Origin: Caballeronia udeis
GTDB taxonomy: Bacteria; Pseudomonadota; Gammaproteobacteria; Burkholderiales; Burkholderiaceae
Direction of reading: 5' to 3'
Assembly (NCBI RefSeq): GCF_001544555.2
Contig: NZ_FCOK02000001.1
Span: 266,795 to 330,794, forward strand
Length of the DNA: 64,000 nt
The position numbers were made by a program, and so were the translations under genes. The notes below the pieces were generated by a model. That model did no database searches. It was not told where the DNA came from and saw only the letters and a program-made list of their open reading frames with translations. Shown here in pieces: positions 1-8,961 of this stretch. The number at the start of each line of letters is the position of its first letter. Position 1 is the first letter of the stretch.

Positions 1-186
1 GTGTTCGCCGCGATTCGTGCGCAAGGTGCCGGCGGCGAGGAATTCCAGTGCAAGGGAGGAACCGTCGCTGAATTGCAGCCGCATGTCTCGGCCGGCCAGA
101 TCCGCGGTGGCGGGCAGGATGTTGCTGTCAGGCGCGAAGCCTTCGGCGAGCGCGCCGACATGGATGAAACCGGGCTGTGATGTCAT
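1..186 (-). CDS. MoaF-like protein, N-terminal part (runs off window)
   Basis: Only the first 62 codons are present; the gene continues beyond the left edge. The start MTSQPGFIHVGALAEGF followed by AP..NILP and a LAG segment resembles the N-terminal domain of MoaF-type proteins (lipocalin-like, linked by name to molybdenum cofactor metabolism). An AAGGAG ribosome site lies about 10 bases before the ATG. It is upstream of nothing on its strand but lies directly downstream of the deacetylase-MFS-porin genes, so it may be the last gene of that run. The family call is from remembered N-terminal similarity and the catalytic role is unknown. Confidence 0.5.
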   Translation of the reverse strand, partial: MTSQPGFIHVGALAEGFAPDSNILPATADLAGRDMRLQFSDGSSLALEFLAAGTLRTNRGEH

Positions 187-258
187 GGCAATAGAACTCC
201 TTGAGAGTTGAACAGTTGAACGAATGGGGCTTCGACGGACAAACGCTTGCCGCGAAAA

Positions 259-1389
259 TCACCGTGAAAATCCAGCCGCCAATTCATCGATTAGCTGACG
301 CTGGAACTGCACGAACCGTTCGCCCGGTTGCTGCGCGATAGCAAGATCGAGCATTGGATCGATTACGTCAGTACCCACGCCCGCAAGCGTCTCGACAATC
401 GCGTGGCCGCAAAACGGCACATACGCTTCCGAATATCCGCCTTCGTGAACGATGGCGAGGCGCCCGTCGCAATGCCGGTCCGCGGCGTCGAGCATGAGGC
501 GCGTCATGGCGCGGTAGCTTTCGGTGTGCAGCAGCATCCGCGCAAGCGGATCGACGGCGCTCGCATCCAGCCCGCTCGCTACCACGATCAGTTCGGGCCG
601 GAACCTGTCGAGCGCGGGAATCACAATGCGCTCCATGGCGTACAGATACGCGTCGTGCCCGCCGCCCGGCAGCAGCGGAATGTTGATGTTCACGCCGAGC
701 CCCGCGCCTTCGCCGCGCTCCTCGGCACCGCTATAACCCGGTGGAAAACATCGGTCCTGATGAAGGGAGACGGTCAGCGTGTTGGGGTCGTCGTAATAGA
801 TCGACTGCGTCCCGTTGCCGTGGTGGACATCCCAGTCGATCACCGCGACACGCTGCACCTGATGCTTCGCGCGCGCCGCCTCAATAGCGACCGGAATGTT
901 GGCAAGCAGGCAGAATCCCATCGGCTTGTCGCGCAGGCAGTGGTGGCCTGGCGGCCGGGACAGCGAAAACGCGTTGCCCGAGCGGCGCCCAAGCACGCGA
1001 TCGATGGCACCAATGGCCAGACCGGCCGATAACGCCGCGATCTCGTAACTGCCTTTGCCGAACGGTGCAAGGTCGCCGGGGTCGCCGAGATCACCGCCCG
1101 TTGTGTCGCTCAGGGCCTTGAAGCGGCTGAGGTACTCACGCGGATGAATACGCATGAGTTCGTCATCGGTTGCAATGGGAGCGCTGCACATGTCGAGCTG
1201 GCCGCCCAGGCCTGACATCTGGATCAATGAGAGAAGGCGTCGTTTCGAGTCGGGAGATTCGGCGTAGCCACCGCTCGAAGGAGGCTGAACCCAGCCGCCA
1301 ACGGGGAAAAATAAAGCGTGGGCGCCGCTGGTGTGCCAGAACGTCCGTTCATCGGTGAAAAAAGCGGTGTGGGTCATCGTGTTGGTCAT
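259..1389 (-). CDS. Histone deacetylase / acetylpolyamine amidohydrolase family enzyme
   Basis: This is a Zn-dependent amidohydrolase of the arginase/deacetylase fold, probably cytoplasmic, removing acyl groups from polyamines or other small amides. Visible active-site motifs are SRPPGHH (His pair near residues 149-150), the metal site DWDVHHGNG (near 185-192), SGLDAS (third metal Asp, near 275) and a C-terminal EGGYSEAY carrying the catalytic-type Tyr. I start at the ATG of MTNTMTHTAFF; a second ATG four codons later (1377) is equally possible, and the longer open frame upstream has no family similarity. It lies 52 bases after an MFS carrier gene on the same strand, which suggests uptake plus hydrolysis of one compound. 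The substrate cannot be read from sequence. Confidence 0.85.
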   Translation of the reverse strand: MTNTMTHTAFFTDERTFWHTSGAHALFFPVGGWVQPPSSGGYAESPDSKRRLLSLIQMSGLGGQLDMCSAPIATDDELMRIHPREYLSRFKALSDTTGGDLGDPGDLAPFGKGSYEIAALSAGLAIGAIDRVLGRRSGNAFSLSRPPGHHCLRDKPMGFCLLANIPVAIEAARAKHQVQRVAVIDWDVHHGNGTQSIYYDDPNTLTVSLHQDRCFPPGYSGAEERGEGAGLGVNINIPLLPGGGHDAYLYAMERIVIPALDRFRPELIVVASGLDASAVDPLARMLLHTESYRAMTRLMLDAADRHCDGRLAIVHEGGYSEAYVPFCGHAIVETLAGVGTDVIDPMLDLAIAQQPGERFVQFQRQLIDELAAGFSR

Positions 1390-1441
1390 CGGGTAACTCG
1401 TTTGGAAAGGGTTCGGTTCAAGGGCAGGCGAGAACCGTGCT

Positions 1442-2638
1442 TCAGCTTCGCTCGACGCGAAGCAGGCAGACGAGTGAAAGCGTGCAAATTGCCGCCGCCC
1501 CGGCGAACAGCGCGTGGAGGCTGGCGCCTGCGTCAAGCAGGACACCTGCTATCAGCGGGCCCATAGCGAGACCCGCACCGATCACAAAGTTGAGCGAAGC
1601 GATCAGGCGCCCGGAGTGGTCCTTGTTCGCGGCTGCCGCGAGAATGAACGGCAGCACGAAAGTCCAGGCGAACTTGAAGGCGAAGATCGCCGTCATGTAA
1701 GCCCCGACGCCCGAATGGACGGAGAGTCCGGCCAACGCGGCGAAGAGCAATCCGTACCCCGCGACGAGCATCACGCGGCGGGCAAGGCGGCCGCCGATCA
1801 GCGAGGCCACGCCCGCGCCGGCAATGCCCATCACGCTGGCGATCGCGAGCACGCTGCCGCTGCGGCTCGCATCGAGTCCCGCAAGCGAGGCGGCCTCGCT
1901 CGCAAAAGTCCAGACGCCGCCAATGGCAAGGTAGAACGCCAGGACGCCGGCAACGGCGAACGCTGCGCTGGCTGCGCCGGAGGTGTTGCCAGCTGTCGCG
2001 CGGACCGTGTGCTCGTTGTGTGGGTCGCGCTGAAGCCGCTTGCCGCCAAGTGCGGGATCAAAGCCGCGAGTGAGCGGAGCGGCGCAAACCGCCAGCAGCG
2101 CGAGCGTGACGTAAAGCGCACGCAAGCCGAACGCATTGAAGAGATGCGGCAGCAAGAGCAGGCCGAGCGCGCCCGCCACCAGTTGTCCCACGACCCACAA
2201 ACCATAGACCCGGTCGCGGTCGCCGCTCGTCGCGGCGCTCGTCATGCAAAGCACCATGAGCGTTCCGCCACCGAGCGCCGTGACGGCCCGCAGCGCCAGC
2301 AACGCGACGAAACCTGGCATCACGAGCGCGGTGATCAGGTTACCGACGCAAAATACGGCCGTCGCACATGCCGCCACGCGGCGAGCATCGACGCGGCCGA
2401 GCCATAAGTACGAGGGCGCGGTGGCCAGGCTGAATGCGCCGAGTTCGACAAAAAAGTACGTGCCGATCTGCGATGCGCTCAAGCCCATCGGTCCGCCGAG
2501 TTGCGCGGCGACCGCCGGTGCGACCAGCAGGAGTAACGGTGCTATCGCGGAGAAAACGACGAGGGAGACAAGCGTCGACCGGGTGAACCCGCGTGCGGGA
2601 CCCGCGCTGAGCCCGACGGGGGCCAGATAAGTTTTCAT
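1442..2638 (-). CDS. MFS transporter
   Basis: This is a 398-residue integral membrane protein with about twelve hydrophobic segments and the usual two-half organisation of the major facilitator superfamily. After the first helices come GPMGLSASQIGTYFF and then LWLGRVDARR, which is the cytoplasmic loop between helices 2 and 3. The gene starts 12 bases after the porin stop on the same strand and is followed by the deacetylase-like gene, so porin, carrier and hydrolase probably form one transcript. Inner-membrane uptake or efflux of the hydrolase substrate is an inference; no substrate-specific motif was recognised. Confidence 0.8.
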   Translation of the reverse strand: MKTYLAPVGLSAGPARGFTRSTLVSLVVFSAIAPLLLLVAPAVAAQLGGPMGLSASQIGTYFFVELGAFSLATAPSYLWLGRVDARRVAACATAVFCVGNLITALVMPGFVALLALRAVTALGGGTLMVLCMTSAATSGDRDRVYGLWVVGQLVAGALGLLLLPHLFNAFGLRALYVTLALLAVCAAPLTRGFDPALGGKRLQRDPHNEHTVRATAGNTSGAASAAFAVAGVLAFYLAIGGVWTFASEAASLAGLDASRSGSVLAIASVMGIAGAGVASLIGGRLARRVMLVAGYGLLFAALAGLSVHSGVGAYMTAIFAFKFAWTFVLPFILAAAANKDHSGRLIASLNFVIGAGLAMGPLIAGVLLDAGASLHALFAGAAAICTLSLVCLLRVERS

Positions 2639-2650
2639 AAGTAGCGGGTC

Positions 2651-3700
2651 TCAGAAGAGGTGGTACATGCCGACCATCGCGCCGAGCTGCGATGCGCCGT
2701 CGAGTGGAGCCGGGTCGTATTCGTAGACCGTCTGCGAGCTATGCCCGCTGTTACGCGCAAAGCCGAGGTTGGCGTAGACGACTGAACGCTTGGAAAGGTT
2801 GTAGGTGCTGCTTGCGATAAAGAGCGTTGGATGGCCGATGCTTGGCGTGTTTGAAAACGTCTGATAGACGCCACCTGCAAAACCGAGAGCCGGGGCGGCC
2901 TGATAACGAACGCCGGCCCAGCCAACCGTCCTGGCAGGCGCCAGCGAGCCGGTGAGCCGTTCGACGCCGCCATACAACGTGAGGGGATCGATACTTAAGC
3001 GCGCGGCGAGCGTCCCGACCGTCAACTGCTGGCCGGAGGCATCGGTCGCTCCCGCAACCTCGCCTTGCCGACGATGCAAAACCGCGCTCGCGCCCAAGAC
3101 CTTGCTCGCATATTCACCGCCGATCTCCAACACCCGGCCGCTACGTGAGTTGCCGGCGACACCACCCGTTGCCGCCAGTGCTTCCGCGTTGAAGCCACCA
3201 AATTCGCGGGTCTTGTACTTGAATGCGTTGTCGATGAAATTCGACATCATTGGCATGAGTACGCCCTGGCCGCCATACGCCGCGTATTGCAGCGGGTCAT
3301 AGAGAACGGTCTTGTCGAACAGCACGCTGAACTGACGGCCGATGGTCACGCTGCCGAAGTGACCCGTGAGGCCAACATACGCACCGCGGAAGAACGCAAG
3401 CCCGGGCACTGTCGGCGTCCCGTCGTTGAGGTTCAGGCCTTGCTCGAGCTTGAAGAGGGCCTGCAGGCCACCACCCAACTCCTCCGTGCCGGTCACCCCG
3501 ATCTGAGACGGCAGGACTCCATAGTTTTGCAGGCCCACCGACGCATGCTGTCCATCGGCACGGGTCAGATACTGCACGCCTGCGTCGAGTATTCCGTACA
3601 TCGTCACGCTCGATTGCGCCGATGCCGCGCGTGGCGCGAGAACCTGCGACGCGAGCAGACAGCAATACGCGGCATGAAGCCTCCGATAGTTCCGTTTCAT
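2651..3700 (-). CDS. Gram-negative porin, OmpC/Omp32 type
   Basis: This 349-residue outer-membrane general porin is of the trimeric 16-strand kind. It opens with a signal peptide ending in AASA, and the mature protein begins QSSVTMYGILDAGV, the classic first strand of Burkholderia porins. It closes with MVGMYHLF, whose terminal Phe is the outer-membrane assembly signal. Alternating aromatic strands such as GSVTIGRQFSVLFD are visible throughout. It is the first gene of a probable porin-MFS-deacetylase run and is divergent from the LuxR-type regulator at 4042, with which it shares a palindromic intergenic region. Confidence 0.92.
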   Translation of the reverse strand: MKRNYRRLHAAYCCLLASQVLAPRAASAQSSVTMYGILDAGVQYLTRADGQHASVGLQNYGVLPSQIGVTGTEELGGGLQALFKLEQGLNLNDGTPTVPGLAFFRGAYVGLTGHFGSVTIGRQFSVLFDKTVLYDPLQYAAYGGQGVLMPMMSNFIDNAFKYKTREFGGFNAEALAATGGVAGNSRSGRVLEIGGEYASKVLGASAVLHRRQGEVAGATDASGQQLTVGTLAARLSIDPLTLYGGVERLTGSLAPARTVGWAGVRYQAAPALGFAGGVYQTFSNTPSIGHPTLFIASSTYNLSKRSVVYANLGFARNSGHSSQTVYEYDPAPLDGASQLGAMVGMYHLF

Positions 3701-4041
3701 TAGTCAGGCTCCAAAGGTGTTGCTGTGGATGTGCCGCAGAAACAGTGTCTGCATCCCGATGAGCGTTGAACAGTCGTCCAGATGGACGATGCGGGAAACC
3801 CTTGGATAGCCATCGAAGCCGGACCTGGCGGCATTGCCGGATGAAGCGATGGCACGAGACATTCTGGTGCGTCTCGCAGAGGATGCGCACACCCCTCAAA
3901 TGGAGGGGACTGGCTCGATTTATACGTAGGACTATTTAAATAGTCCGGGTATGATTTATCTTGATCAGGCGAAACGGCTCAACGAGCATCCCTGGCCCGT
4001 GCGAGGAGCAGAGCGTCACATTTATCGTTGACCCTGGCGGA
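3701..4041. other. Divergent intergenic region between porin and LuxR gene
   Basis: A 341-base stretch separates the two divergent start codons. It holds one strong element, the 18-bp perfect palindrome listed separately, with AT-rich sequence around 3917-3960 that could carry both promoters. An in-frame TTG start at 3961 would lengthen the LuxR protein by 27 residues, so part of this stretch may be coding. Nothing else was recognised. Confidence 0.5.
3929..3946. promoter_or_regulatory. 18-bp perfect palindrome, candidate LuxR-type operator
   Basis: GGACTATTTAAATAGTCC reads the same on both strands, nine bases per arm with no spacer. Its size and symmetry fit a dimeric LuxR-type regulator site, and the adjacent gene encodes such a regulator. 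It lies between the porin promoter side and the regulator start. Direct binding is inferred, not shown. Confidence 0.55.
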
Positions 4042-5145
4042 ATGGCTGTACAGATCGAGGACGTGCCGGATGCCATATCGCTCGACCATCGCACGGCCCC
4101 GTCCGGGCGTGCACGCCGCCTGGATTTCGAAGGGGCCTTCGCCCGCAACGGCACGTCGTCGCGGGACCTGAGCGTCCTGTTGCTGGAGCTCTATGCGCTC
4201 GCCGGCCGCAGCGGCATCGGTGAATTTGAGAAAGGTTTTTTCGGGCTGCTCGCCGAGCAATTGCCCTTCGATGCCGGCTGGACTGGCGTGGCGACCCATG
4301 CGCTCAGCGGCCCCGTGATGCACAACAGTTTCATGGTCGCGCTAAACGAAGACTTTTTCGCCGGCTGGACCGGCATTCGCGATTGCGATCCGCTCGCACA
4401 ACGCATGTCGGGCCGCTACGGAGAAGCCATGTCGATTTCCATCGTCGACCCTGGCATTGCTCCGCGCTTTCGCGACTGGGCCATCAAACACGGCCTCGCG
4501 CAGTTGATGTGCGTCTTTACGCTCGACCATCGGTTCGGCCTGACCACTTTTCTCTCGGTGTATCGGCGAGCATTGGACAAGCCGTTCACGAAAGAAGATG
4601 CCCGCAGGATCGAAGACGTGATTCCGCATCTCGCTGCGGCGCTCACGATCAACCGCTCGTTCCAACTCACGCGCGAACGTGCGGACGGCGCGAGCGTACC
4701 GGGACGCGCGCTGTGTGATCGATTCGGAACCGTGCATCAGGGGGATGCTGGATTTTTCGCCATTCTGCGCAGCGAATGGCCGGATTGCGAAGATGGCTGG
4801 CTGCCGCACGCGTTGGTGCGTCATCTGCGCAACGATGCGCGGCGTGCCTATGCGGGGAAGTCGATAGTAATCCGTTGCGTGCCCGTAGCCGGGTTGTTTC
4901 AGCTCGACGCGCAGCCTCGCTCGCCGCTCGATCGTCTGAGTCCGCGCGAGCTGATCGCTATCCGGCTCTTTGGCGAAGGGCTGTCGCACAAGGAGGTTGC
5001 GCAGCGCATGGCAATCGCGCCGACAACCGTGCGCCACTACTTGCGCTGCGCTTATAAAAAGCTGGAAATGCACAACAAGAGCCAGATTCAGCGGTTGCTT
5101 GGCCTTGGCGTGCGCGGCAACGTCCCATTGAGTGGAGATGATTGA
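4042..5145 (+). CDS. LuxR-family transcriptional regulator
   Basis: This DNA-binding regulator of about 367 residues has a C-terminal GerE/LuxR helix-turn-helix: LSPRELIAIRLFGEGLSHKEVA leads into PTTVRHYLRCAYKKL. The N-terminal 250 residues are a sensor region without an obvious autoinducer-binding signature, so this may be a LuxR solo. The start is uncertain. The ATG at 4042 (MAVQIEDVPD) is chosen because the upstream in-frame alternative is a TTG at 3961 with no ribosome site. It is divergent from the porin-MFS-deacetylase genes and is the likely local regulator of that run. Confidence 0.85.
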   Translation: MAVQIEDVPDAISLDHRTAPSGRARRLDFEGAFARNGTSSRDLSVLLLELYALAGRSGIGEFEKGFFGLLAEQLPFDAGWTGVATHALSGPVMHNSFMVALNEDFFAGWTGIRDCDPLAQRMSGRYGEAMSISIVDPGIAPRFRDWAIKHGLAQLMCVFTLDHRFGLTTFLSVYRRALDKPFTKEDARRIEDVIPHLAAALTINRSFQLTRERADGASVPGRALCDRFGTVHQGDAGFFAILRSEWPDCEDGWLPHALVRHLRNDARRAYAGKSIVIRCVPVAGLFQLDAQPRSPLDRLSPRELIAIRLFGEGLSHKEVAQRMAIAPTTVRHYLRCAYKKLEMHNKSQIQRLLGLGVRGNVPLSGDD

Positions 5146-5253
5146 GTCGTGGGGCGCGCGCTGTACTTGCGTGCGTGTGGCACGAAATCGAGCACTGGTT
5201 TCTCGCCCCTGCAGCTTGACGATTGCGCCGCGCCCATCGCGGCTCCGCGTTCT

Positions 5254-6276
5254 TCAGCGCTCCGCGCCAAATCCGCCGAAGAACGCGCGCGCATTCACCT
5301 CCAGCGTATCAATGTGATATCCGCCCTCCTGCACGATCAGCGTCGGCAATTTGAGCGCGCCGATCCGAGCGCCGAGCTTGCGGAAACCCTCGGTGGTCAC
5401 CGCGACCATCGACTGGGGATCGTCCTTATATATGTCGAAGCCGAGCGCGAGCACCAGCACGTCCGGCTGGAAGCGCTCGAGCACGCGCGCGGCGGTATCG
5501 AGACGATCGAAGAACACGTCCTCCGGCGAACCATGCGGCATCGGCAAATTCACGTTATAACCGTCGCCGGCCGCGTGGCCGCGCTCGTCGTCGAAGCCGG
5601 CAACGACCGGATAGAAGTTCGTCGGGTCGCCGTGAATGGAGACATACAGCACGTCGCTGCGGTCGTAGAAGATTTCCTGCACGCCCTGGCCGTGGTGCAT
5701 GTCGGTATCGAGGATAGCTACGCGGCCGACCTTCGCACGCAGCGCCTGCGCCGCGATTGCCGCGTTGTTCAGGTAGCAGAAACCGCCAGCCGCTTCAGCC
5801 CGCGCATGGTGCCCCGGCGGCCGGCACAATGCATACGCCTCACGCGCACCGTCAAGAATGGCGTTTGCCCCCGCCAGCGCGCTTTGCGCCGACCAGTACG
5901 CGGATTCGTACGTATCAGGGCCGACCGGGCAACTGCCGTCGGCGAGATAACGCGCTGCTTGCCCGAGCACTCCACGCAGCGGATTGTTCTCGCGGATATA
6001 CACATTCGACATCACTTCGTCGCCCCATTCACCGGGCGCCTTTTTCCACTCACGATGCGCCTCCTCAAGGAAGCGCAAGTAGTTCATGCCGTGCACGGCG
6101 GCGAGCGGCGCCGCGCCAAAGTCGGCAGGTTCACGGACATCGAAACCCAGGGCCTTCGACGCCTCGACCAGCCGCAACGCGCGCTCCGGAATCTCCTGCG
6201 GCGTGCGCATCTGGCCACGCGAAAAATACGTGCGCGGATGGTGCTTGAGTTGCAAAGGATGGAAGTAAGTCAGCAT
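5254..6276 (-). CDS. Acetylpolyamine amidohydrolase / histone deacetylase family protein
   Basis: This 340-residue Zn-dependent deacetylase-fold enzyme is distinct from the one at 259-1389. Motifs are CRPPGHHARAEAAGGFCYLNN (His pair), ILDTDMHHGQGVQEIFY (metal Asp and His), LALGFDIYKDDP (third Asp) and QEGGYHIDTL (catalytic-type Tyr). This pattern, with the N-terminal FHPLQLKHHP and a DEVMSNVYIRENN insert, fits acetylpolyamine amidohydrolases of the AphB kind that deacetylate N-acetylputrescine or N-acetylcadaverine. The start MLTYFHPLQ is chosen because the preceding 12 codons have no family similarity. It is followed on the same strand, upstream, by a carbamoylase-like hydrolase and an MHS carrier, giving a probable three-gene amide-catabolism operon. 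Confidence 0.87.
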   Translation of the reverse strand: MLTYFHPLQLKHHPRTYFSRGQMRTPQEIPERALRLVEASKALGFDVREPADFGAAPLAAVHGMNYLRFLEEAHREWKKAPGEWGDEVMSNVYIRENNPLRGVLGQAARYLADGSCPVGPDTYESAYWSAQSALAGANAILDGAREAYALCRPPGHHARAEAAGGFCYLNNAAIAAQALRAKVGRVAILDTDMHHGQGVQEIFYDRSDVLYVSIHGDPTNFYPVVAGFDDERGHAAGDGYNVNLPMPHGSPEDVFFDRLDTAARVLERFQPDVLVLALGFDIYKDDPQSMVAVTTEGFRKLGARIGALKLPTLIVQEGGYHIDTLEVNARAFFGGFGAER

Positions 6277-6289
6277 TGTCGGGTCCTTG

Positions 6290-7534
6290 TTACACGCTGA
6301 TCGTCGCGCCAATCACCGCACGCGCCAGCACCGCATTGATCAAAACGTTCGCACCGCAGGTAACGTCTTCGGAAAGCGCATCCTCCGCTTCGTTGTGCGA
6401 CAGCCCATCCACGCAGGGGATGAAAACCATGGCCGTGGGCACATGCCGCGCGAGGTGGATGGCGTCATGCCCCGCGCCGCTGACAATGCGCTCGTACGCG
6501 TAGCCGAAGCCTTTCGTGGCTTCTTCGACGAGATCGACGCACGCGGAATCAAACGGCGTCGCGGGGCTTTTCCAGTACGTTGCGATCTCGGCCTCAAGCC
6601 CTCGATCCGCAGCGATCCTGCCGAAGGCCGCGCGCACTTCGTTTTCCATCGCGTCGATTTGCGTATCGTCGGGATGACGCAAATCGACGGTGAACGCAAC
6701 GCGCCCCGCAATGGTGTTACGCGATGAATTCGGCACGTCCACCTGGCCGATCGTGACCAGGCCGAGCGGCGTGAAACGTTGCGCGATAGCTTCAAGTTCA
6801 AGCGCCATCGCCGCACTCGCAAACAACGCGTCCTTCCGATACGGCATCGGCGTCGTGCCGGCGTGCGCGGCAACACCGGTGACTTCGACATCGAGCCAGC
6901 GGATCGCCTGCCCGCCCGTGACTACGCCGATAGGATTGCCGTGACTCTCCAGAATCGGCCCTTGTTCGATATGCGCTTCGAAATACGAATCGACGTGTTG
7001 CACGCCGGGTCCGCGTGTTCCCGCACAACCGATTTCGTTCAACGCCTCGCGCAACGTCACGCCTTCAGCGTCCTTGGTCTGCAGCGCAGTGTCCAGCGGC
7101 GTCGCGCCGACAAACACCGCCGAGCCGAGCATGGCCGGCGTGAAACGCGCGCCCTCTTCGTTCGTCCACGAGACGATCTCGATGGCCTTCTCGGTCACCA
7201 CATCGTGATCGTTCAACGTGCGCACCACTTCCAGCGCGGCCAGAACACCGTAGACGCCATCGAAGCGACCGCCTTCCGGTTGTGTATCCAGATGACTGCC
7301 GATCAGCACGGATTTCGCCTTCAAGTCCGTTCCTTCGCGACGCGCGAACAAGTTGCCCACTTCATCGGTACGCACCGTCATTCCCGCTTCGCTGCACCAC
7401 GTGGCGAACAACTCGCGCCCGCGCCGGTCTTCTTCCGTCAATGCAAGGCGACGCACGCCGCCCTTCGGAGTCGCGCCGATTTTCGCCATCTCCATCAGGG
7501 TCGCCCACAAACGCGGACCGTCGATTTTCAACAT
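6290..7534 (-). CDS. M20-family Zn-dependent hydrolase (N-carbamoyl-L-amino acid hydrolase/allantoate amidohydrolase type)
   Basis: This 414-residue cytoplasmic binuclear-Zn hydrolase cleaves N-carbamoyl or ureido amides. Hallmarks are IGSHLDTQPEGGRFDGVYG (metal His and Asp), WTNEEGARF (Glu pair), and EAHIEQGPILE, which is diagnostic of the hydantoinase/carbamoylase subgroup. A later GAGHDAIHLAR supplies a C-terminal metal His. The start MLKIDGPRLW is preferred over an upstream in-frame Met that lacks family similarity. It lies 13 bases upstream of the acetylpolyamine amidohydrolase and 19 bases downstream of the MHS transporter, so the three are probably co-transcribed. Substrate choice among carbamoyl amino acids, allantoate and ureidoglycine is open. 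Confidence 0.88.
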   Translation of the reverse strand: MLKIDGPRLWATLMEMAKIGATPKGGVRRLALTEEDRRGRELFATWCSEAGMTVRTDEVGNLFARREGTDLKAKSVLIGSHLDTQPEGGRFDGVYGVLAALEVVRTLNDHDVVTEKAIEIVSWTNEEGARFTPAMLGSAVFVGATPLDTALQTKDAEGVTLREALNEIGCAGTRGPGVQHVDSYFEAHIEQGPILESHGNPIGVVTGGQAIRWLDVEVTGVAAHAGTTPMPYRKDALFASAAMALELEAIAQRFTPLGLVTIGQVDVPNSSRNTIAGRVAFTVDLRHPDDTQIDAMENEVRAAFGRIAADRGLEAEIATYWKSPATPFDSACVDLVEEATKGFGYAYERIVSGAGHDAIHLARHVPTAMVFIPCVDGLSHNEAEDALSEDVTCGANVLINAVLARAVIGATISV

Positions 7535-7553
7535 GATTCGGTATCCTCCAGAT

Positions 7554-8864
7554 TCAGCGGGTCGCCAGTGCTTCCGGAGCATCGGCACGGCGATGTTTCA
7601 GCGCATCGAGTGCAACGATGGACAGCAGTGAAATCCCGGCGAGACACGTATAAAACACCGCGAGCGGCCACCATTGCCCGGTGAATTTATGTGCAAGCCA
7701 GGTGCCCACGAGCGGCGTCAAACCGCCCGCAATCGCGCCGCAGGCCTGATACGAAATCGAGATTGCCGAGTACCGCACGCGCACCGGGAACACACCGCTG
7801 ACAAAACCCGCGATCACCGAATAGAAGCTCGCCATGCAGACCACCGCAATCGCGATGCCGATAATCATCGACACCATGTTGCCGCTCTGTACGAGGATGA
7901 ACATGGGATACGGCGAGATCATCGCGCACAGGGCCGTGAGCTTCAGGAAGCGCGCACCGCCGATCTTTTCGGCCAGCCACGCGGCGAGCGGCTGCGTGAG
8001 AAACTGGATGATTGCAACCGCAAACAGGCAATCGAGGATCAGCGATTTCGTCACGCCCACATATTGCGTGGTGTACGAAATCATGAAGGTATTGGTGAAA
8101 TACACGCCGGCAATGCCGATCGTATTCGCGCCAATGCAGAACGCAACCAGCGCGCCCGATGAGCGGAACACTTCGGCAATCGGCAATTCAACCGTGCGTT
8201 TGGACAACTTCTCGCGCTCGAATTCCGGCGACTCGTTCACGCCCATTCGAATGCAAATGCCGACCACGAGCAACACCGCGCTTATCAGGAACGGCAGACG
8301 CCAGCCCCACGTTATGAACTCCTCATGCGGCATGGAGGTCACCGCGCGGAACGCGATCAGCGAAAGGATCAGTCCGGCCGGGCTGCCCAATTGCGCGAAC
8401 GACGCGAAGAACGTCCGCCGTCCCTTGGGTGCATGTTCGGCGGCCATCAACACGGCCCCGCCCCATTCGCCGCCGACCGCGATGCCCTGCACCACGCGCA
8501 GCAGCACGAGCAAGACCGGCGCGAGCACACCGACCTTCGCATAAGCCGGCAGCAAACCGACGCATACCGTCGCCACGCCCATCATCATCAGCGTGGTCAT
8601 CAGCGCTTTCTTGCGGCCGATCTTGTCGCCAAGGTGCCCGAAGATCACACCGCCCAAGGGCCGTGCGAAGAAACCAACGGCAAAGGTGGCGAACGACGCC
8701 ATGGTGCTGATGAACGGATCGTGCGACGGGAAATACAGCTCGCCGAACACCAGCGCGGCGGCAGTGGCGTAGATGTAGAAGTCGTACCACTCGATCATCG
8801 TGCCGATAAAAGCGGCGGTCGCCGCGCGCACGGGCTGGCGGGTTGAAATGGGTGCTGGGGTCAC
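7554..8864 (-). CDS. MHS-family MFS transporter
   Basis: This 436-residue inner-membrane H+ symporter belongs to the metabolite:H+ symporter branch (relatives ShiA, ProP, KgtP). Family marks are FIGTMIEWYDFYIYATAAALVF in helix 1, GVIFGHLGDKIGRKKAL between helices 2 and 3, and GIAVGGEWGGAVLMAAEHAP in helices 4-5. I use the GTG at 8864 because AGGAG stands five bases before it; an ATG further upstream at 8903 would run through the octanucleotide repeat and has no ribosome site. It is the first gene of the amide-hydrolase operon and divergent from a LysR regulator, the usual layout for inducible uptake. Confidence 0.9.
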   Translation of the reverse strand: MTPAPISTRQPVRAATAAFIGTMIEWYDFYIYATAAALVFGELYFPSHDPFISTMASFATFAVGFFARPLGGVIFGHLGDKIGRKKALMTTLMMMGVATVCVGLLPAYAKVGVLAPVLLVLLRVVQGIAVGGEWGGAVLMAAEHAPKGRRTFFASFAQLGSPAGLILSLIAFRAVTSMPHEEFITWGWRLPFLISAVLLVVGICIRMGVNESPEFEREKLSKRTVELPIAEVFRSSGALVAFCIGANTIGIAGVYFTNTFMISYTTQYVGVTKSLILDCLFAVAIIQFLTQPLAAWLAEKIGGARFLKLTALCAMISPYPMFILVQSGNMVSMIIGIAIAVVCMASFYSVIAGFVSGVFPVRVRYSAISISYQACGAIAGGLTPLVGTWLAHKFTGQWWPLAVFYTCLAGISLLSIVALDALKHRRADAPEALATR

Positions 8865-8890
8865 GGTGGCTCCTGAAGCGCTGCGGATAC

Positions 8891-8922
8891 AACAAATCAA
8901 CAAATCAACAAATCAACAAATC
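8891..8922. repeat. Octanucleotide tandem repeat, four copies of AACAAATC
   Basis: Four perfect consecutive copies of an 8-base unit sit in the divergent promoter region between the MHS transporter and the LysR gene, followed by a degenerate AACACG. Units of 8 bases are not multiples of three or of a helical turn, so slippage would change promoter spacing or operator phasing. Confidence 0.85.
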
Positions 8923-8961
8923 AACACGTTGTCAGGCTGTTTTATCGCCAGCCATAAAACA

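Noticed and set aside
8891..8922. CRISPR array
   Set aside because: Units of 8 bases without spacers are a simple tandem repeat. No CRISPR-like 25-40 base repeats with spacers were seen anywhere in the window.
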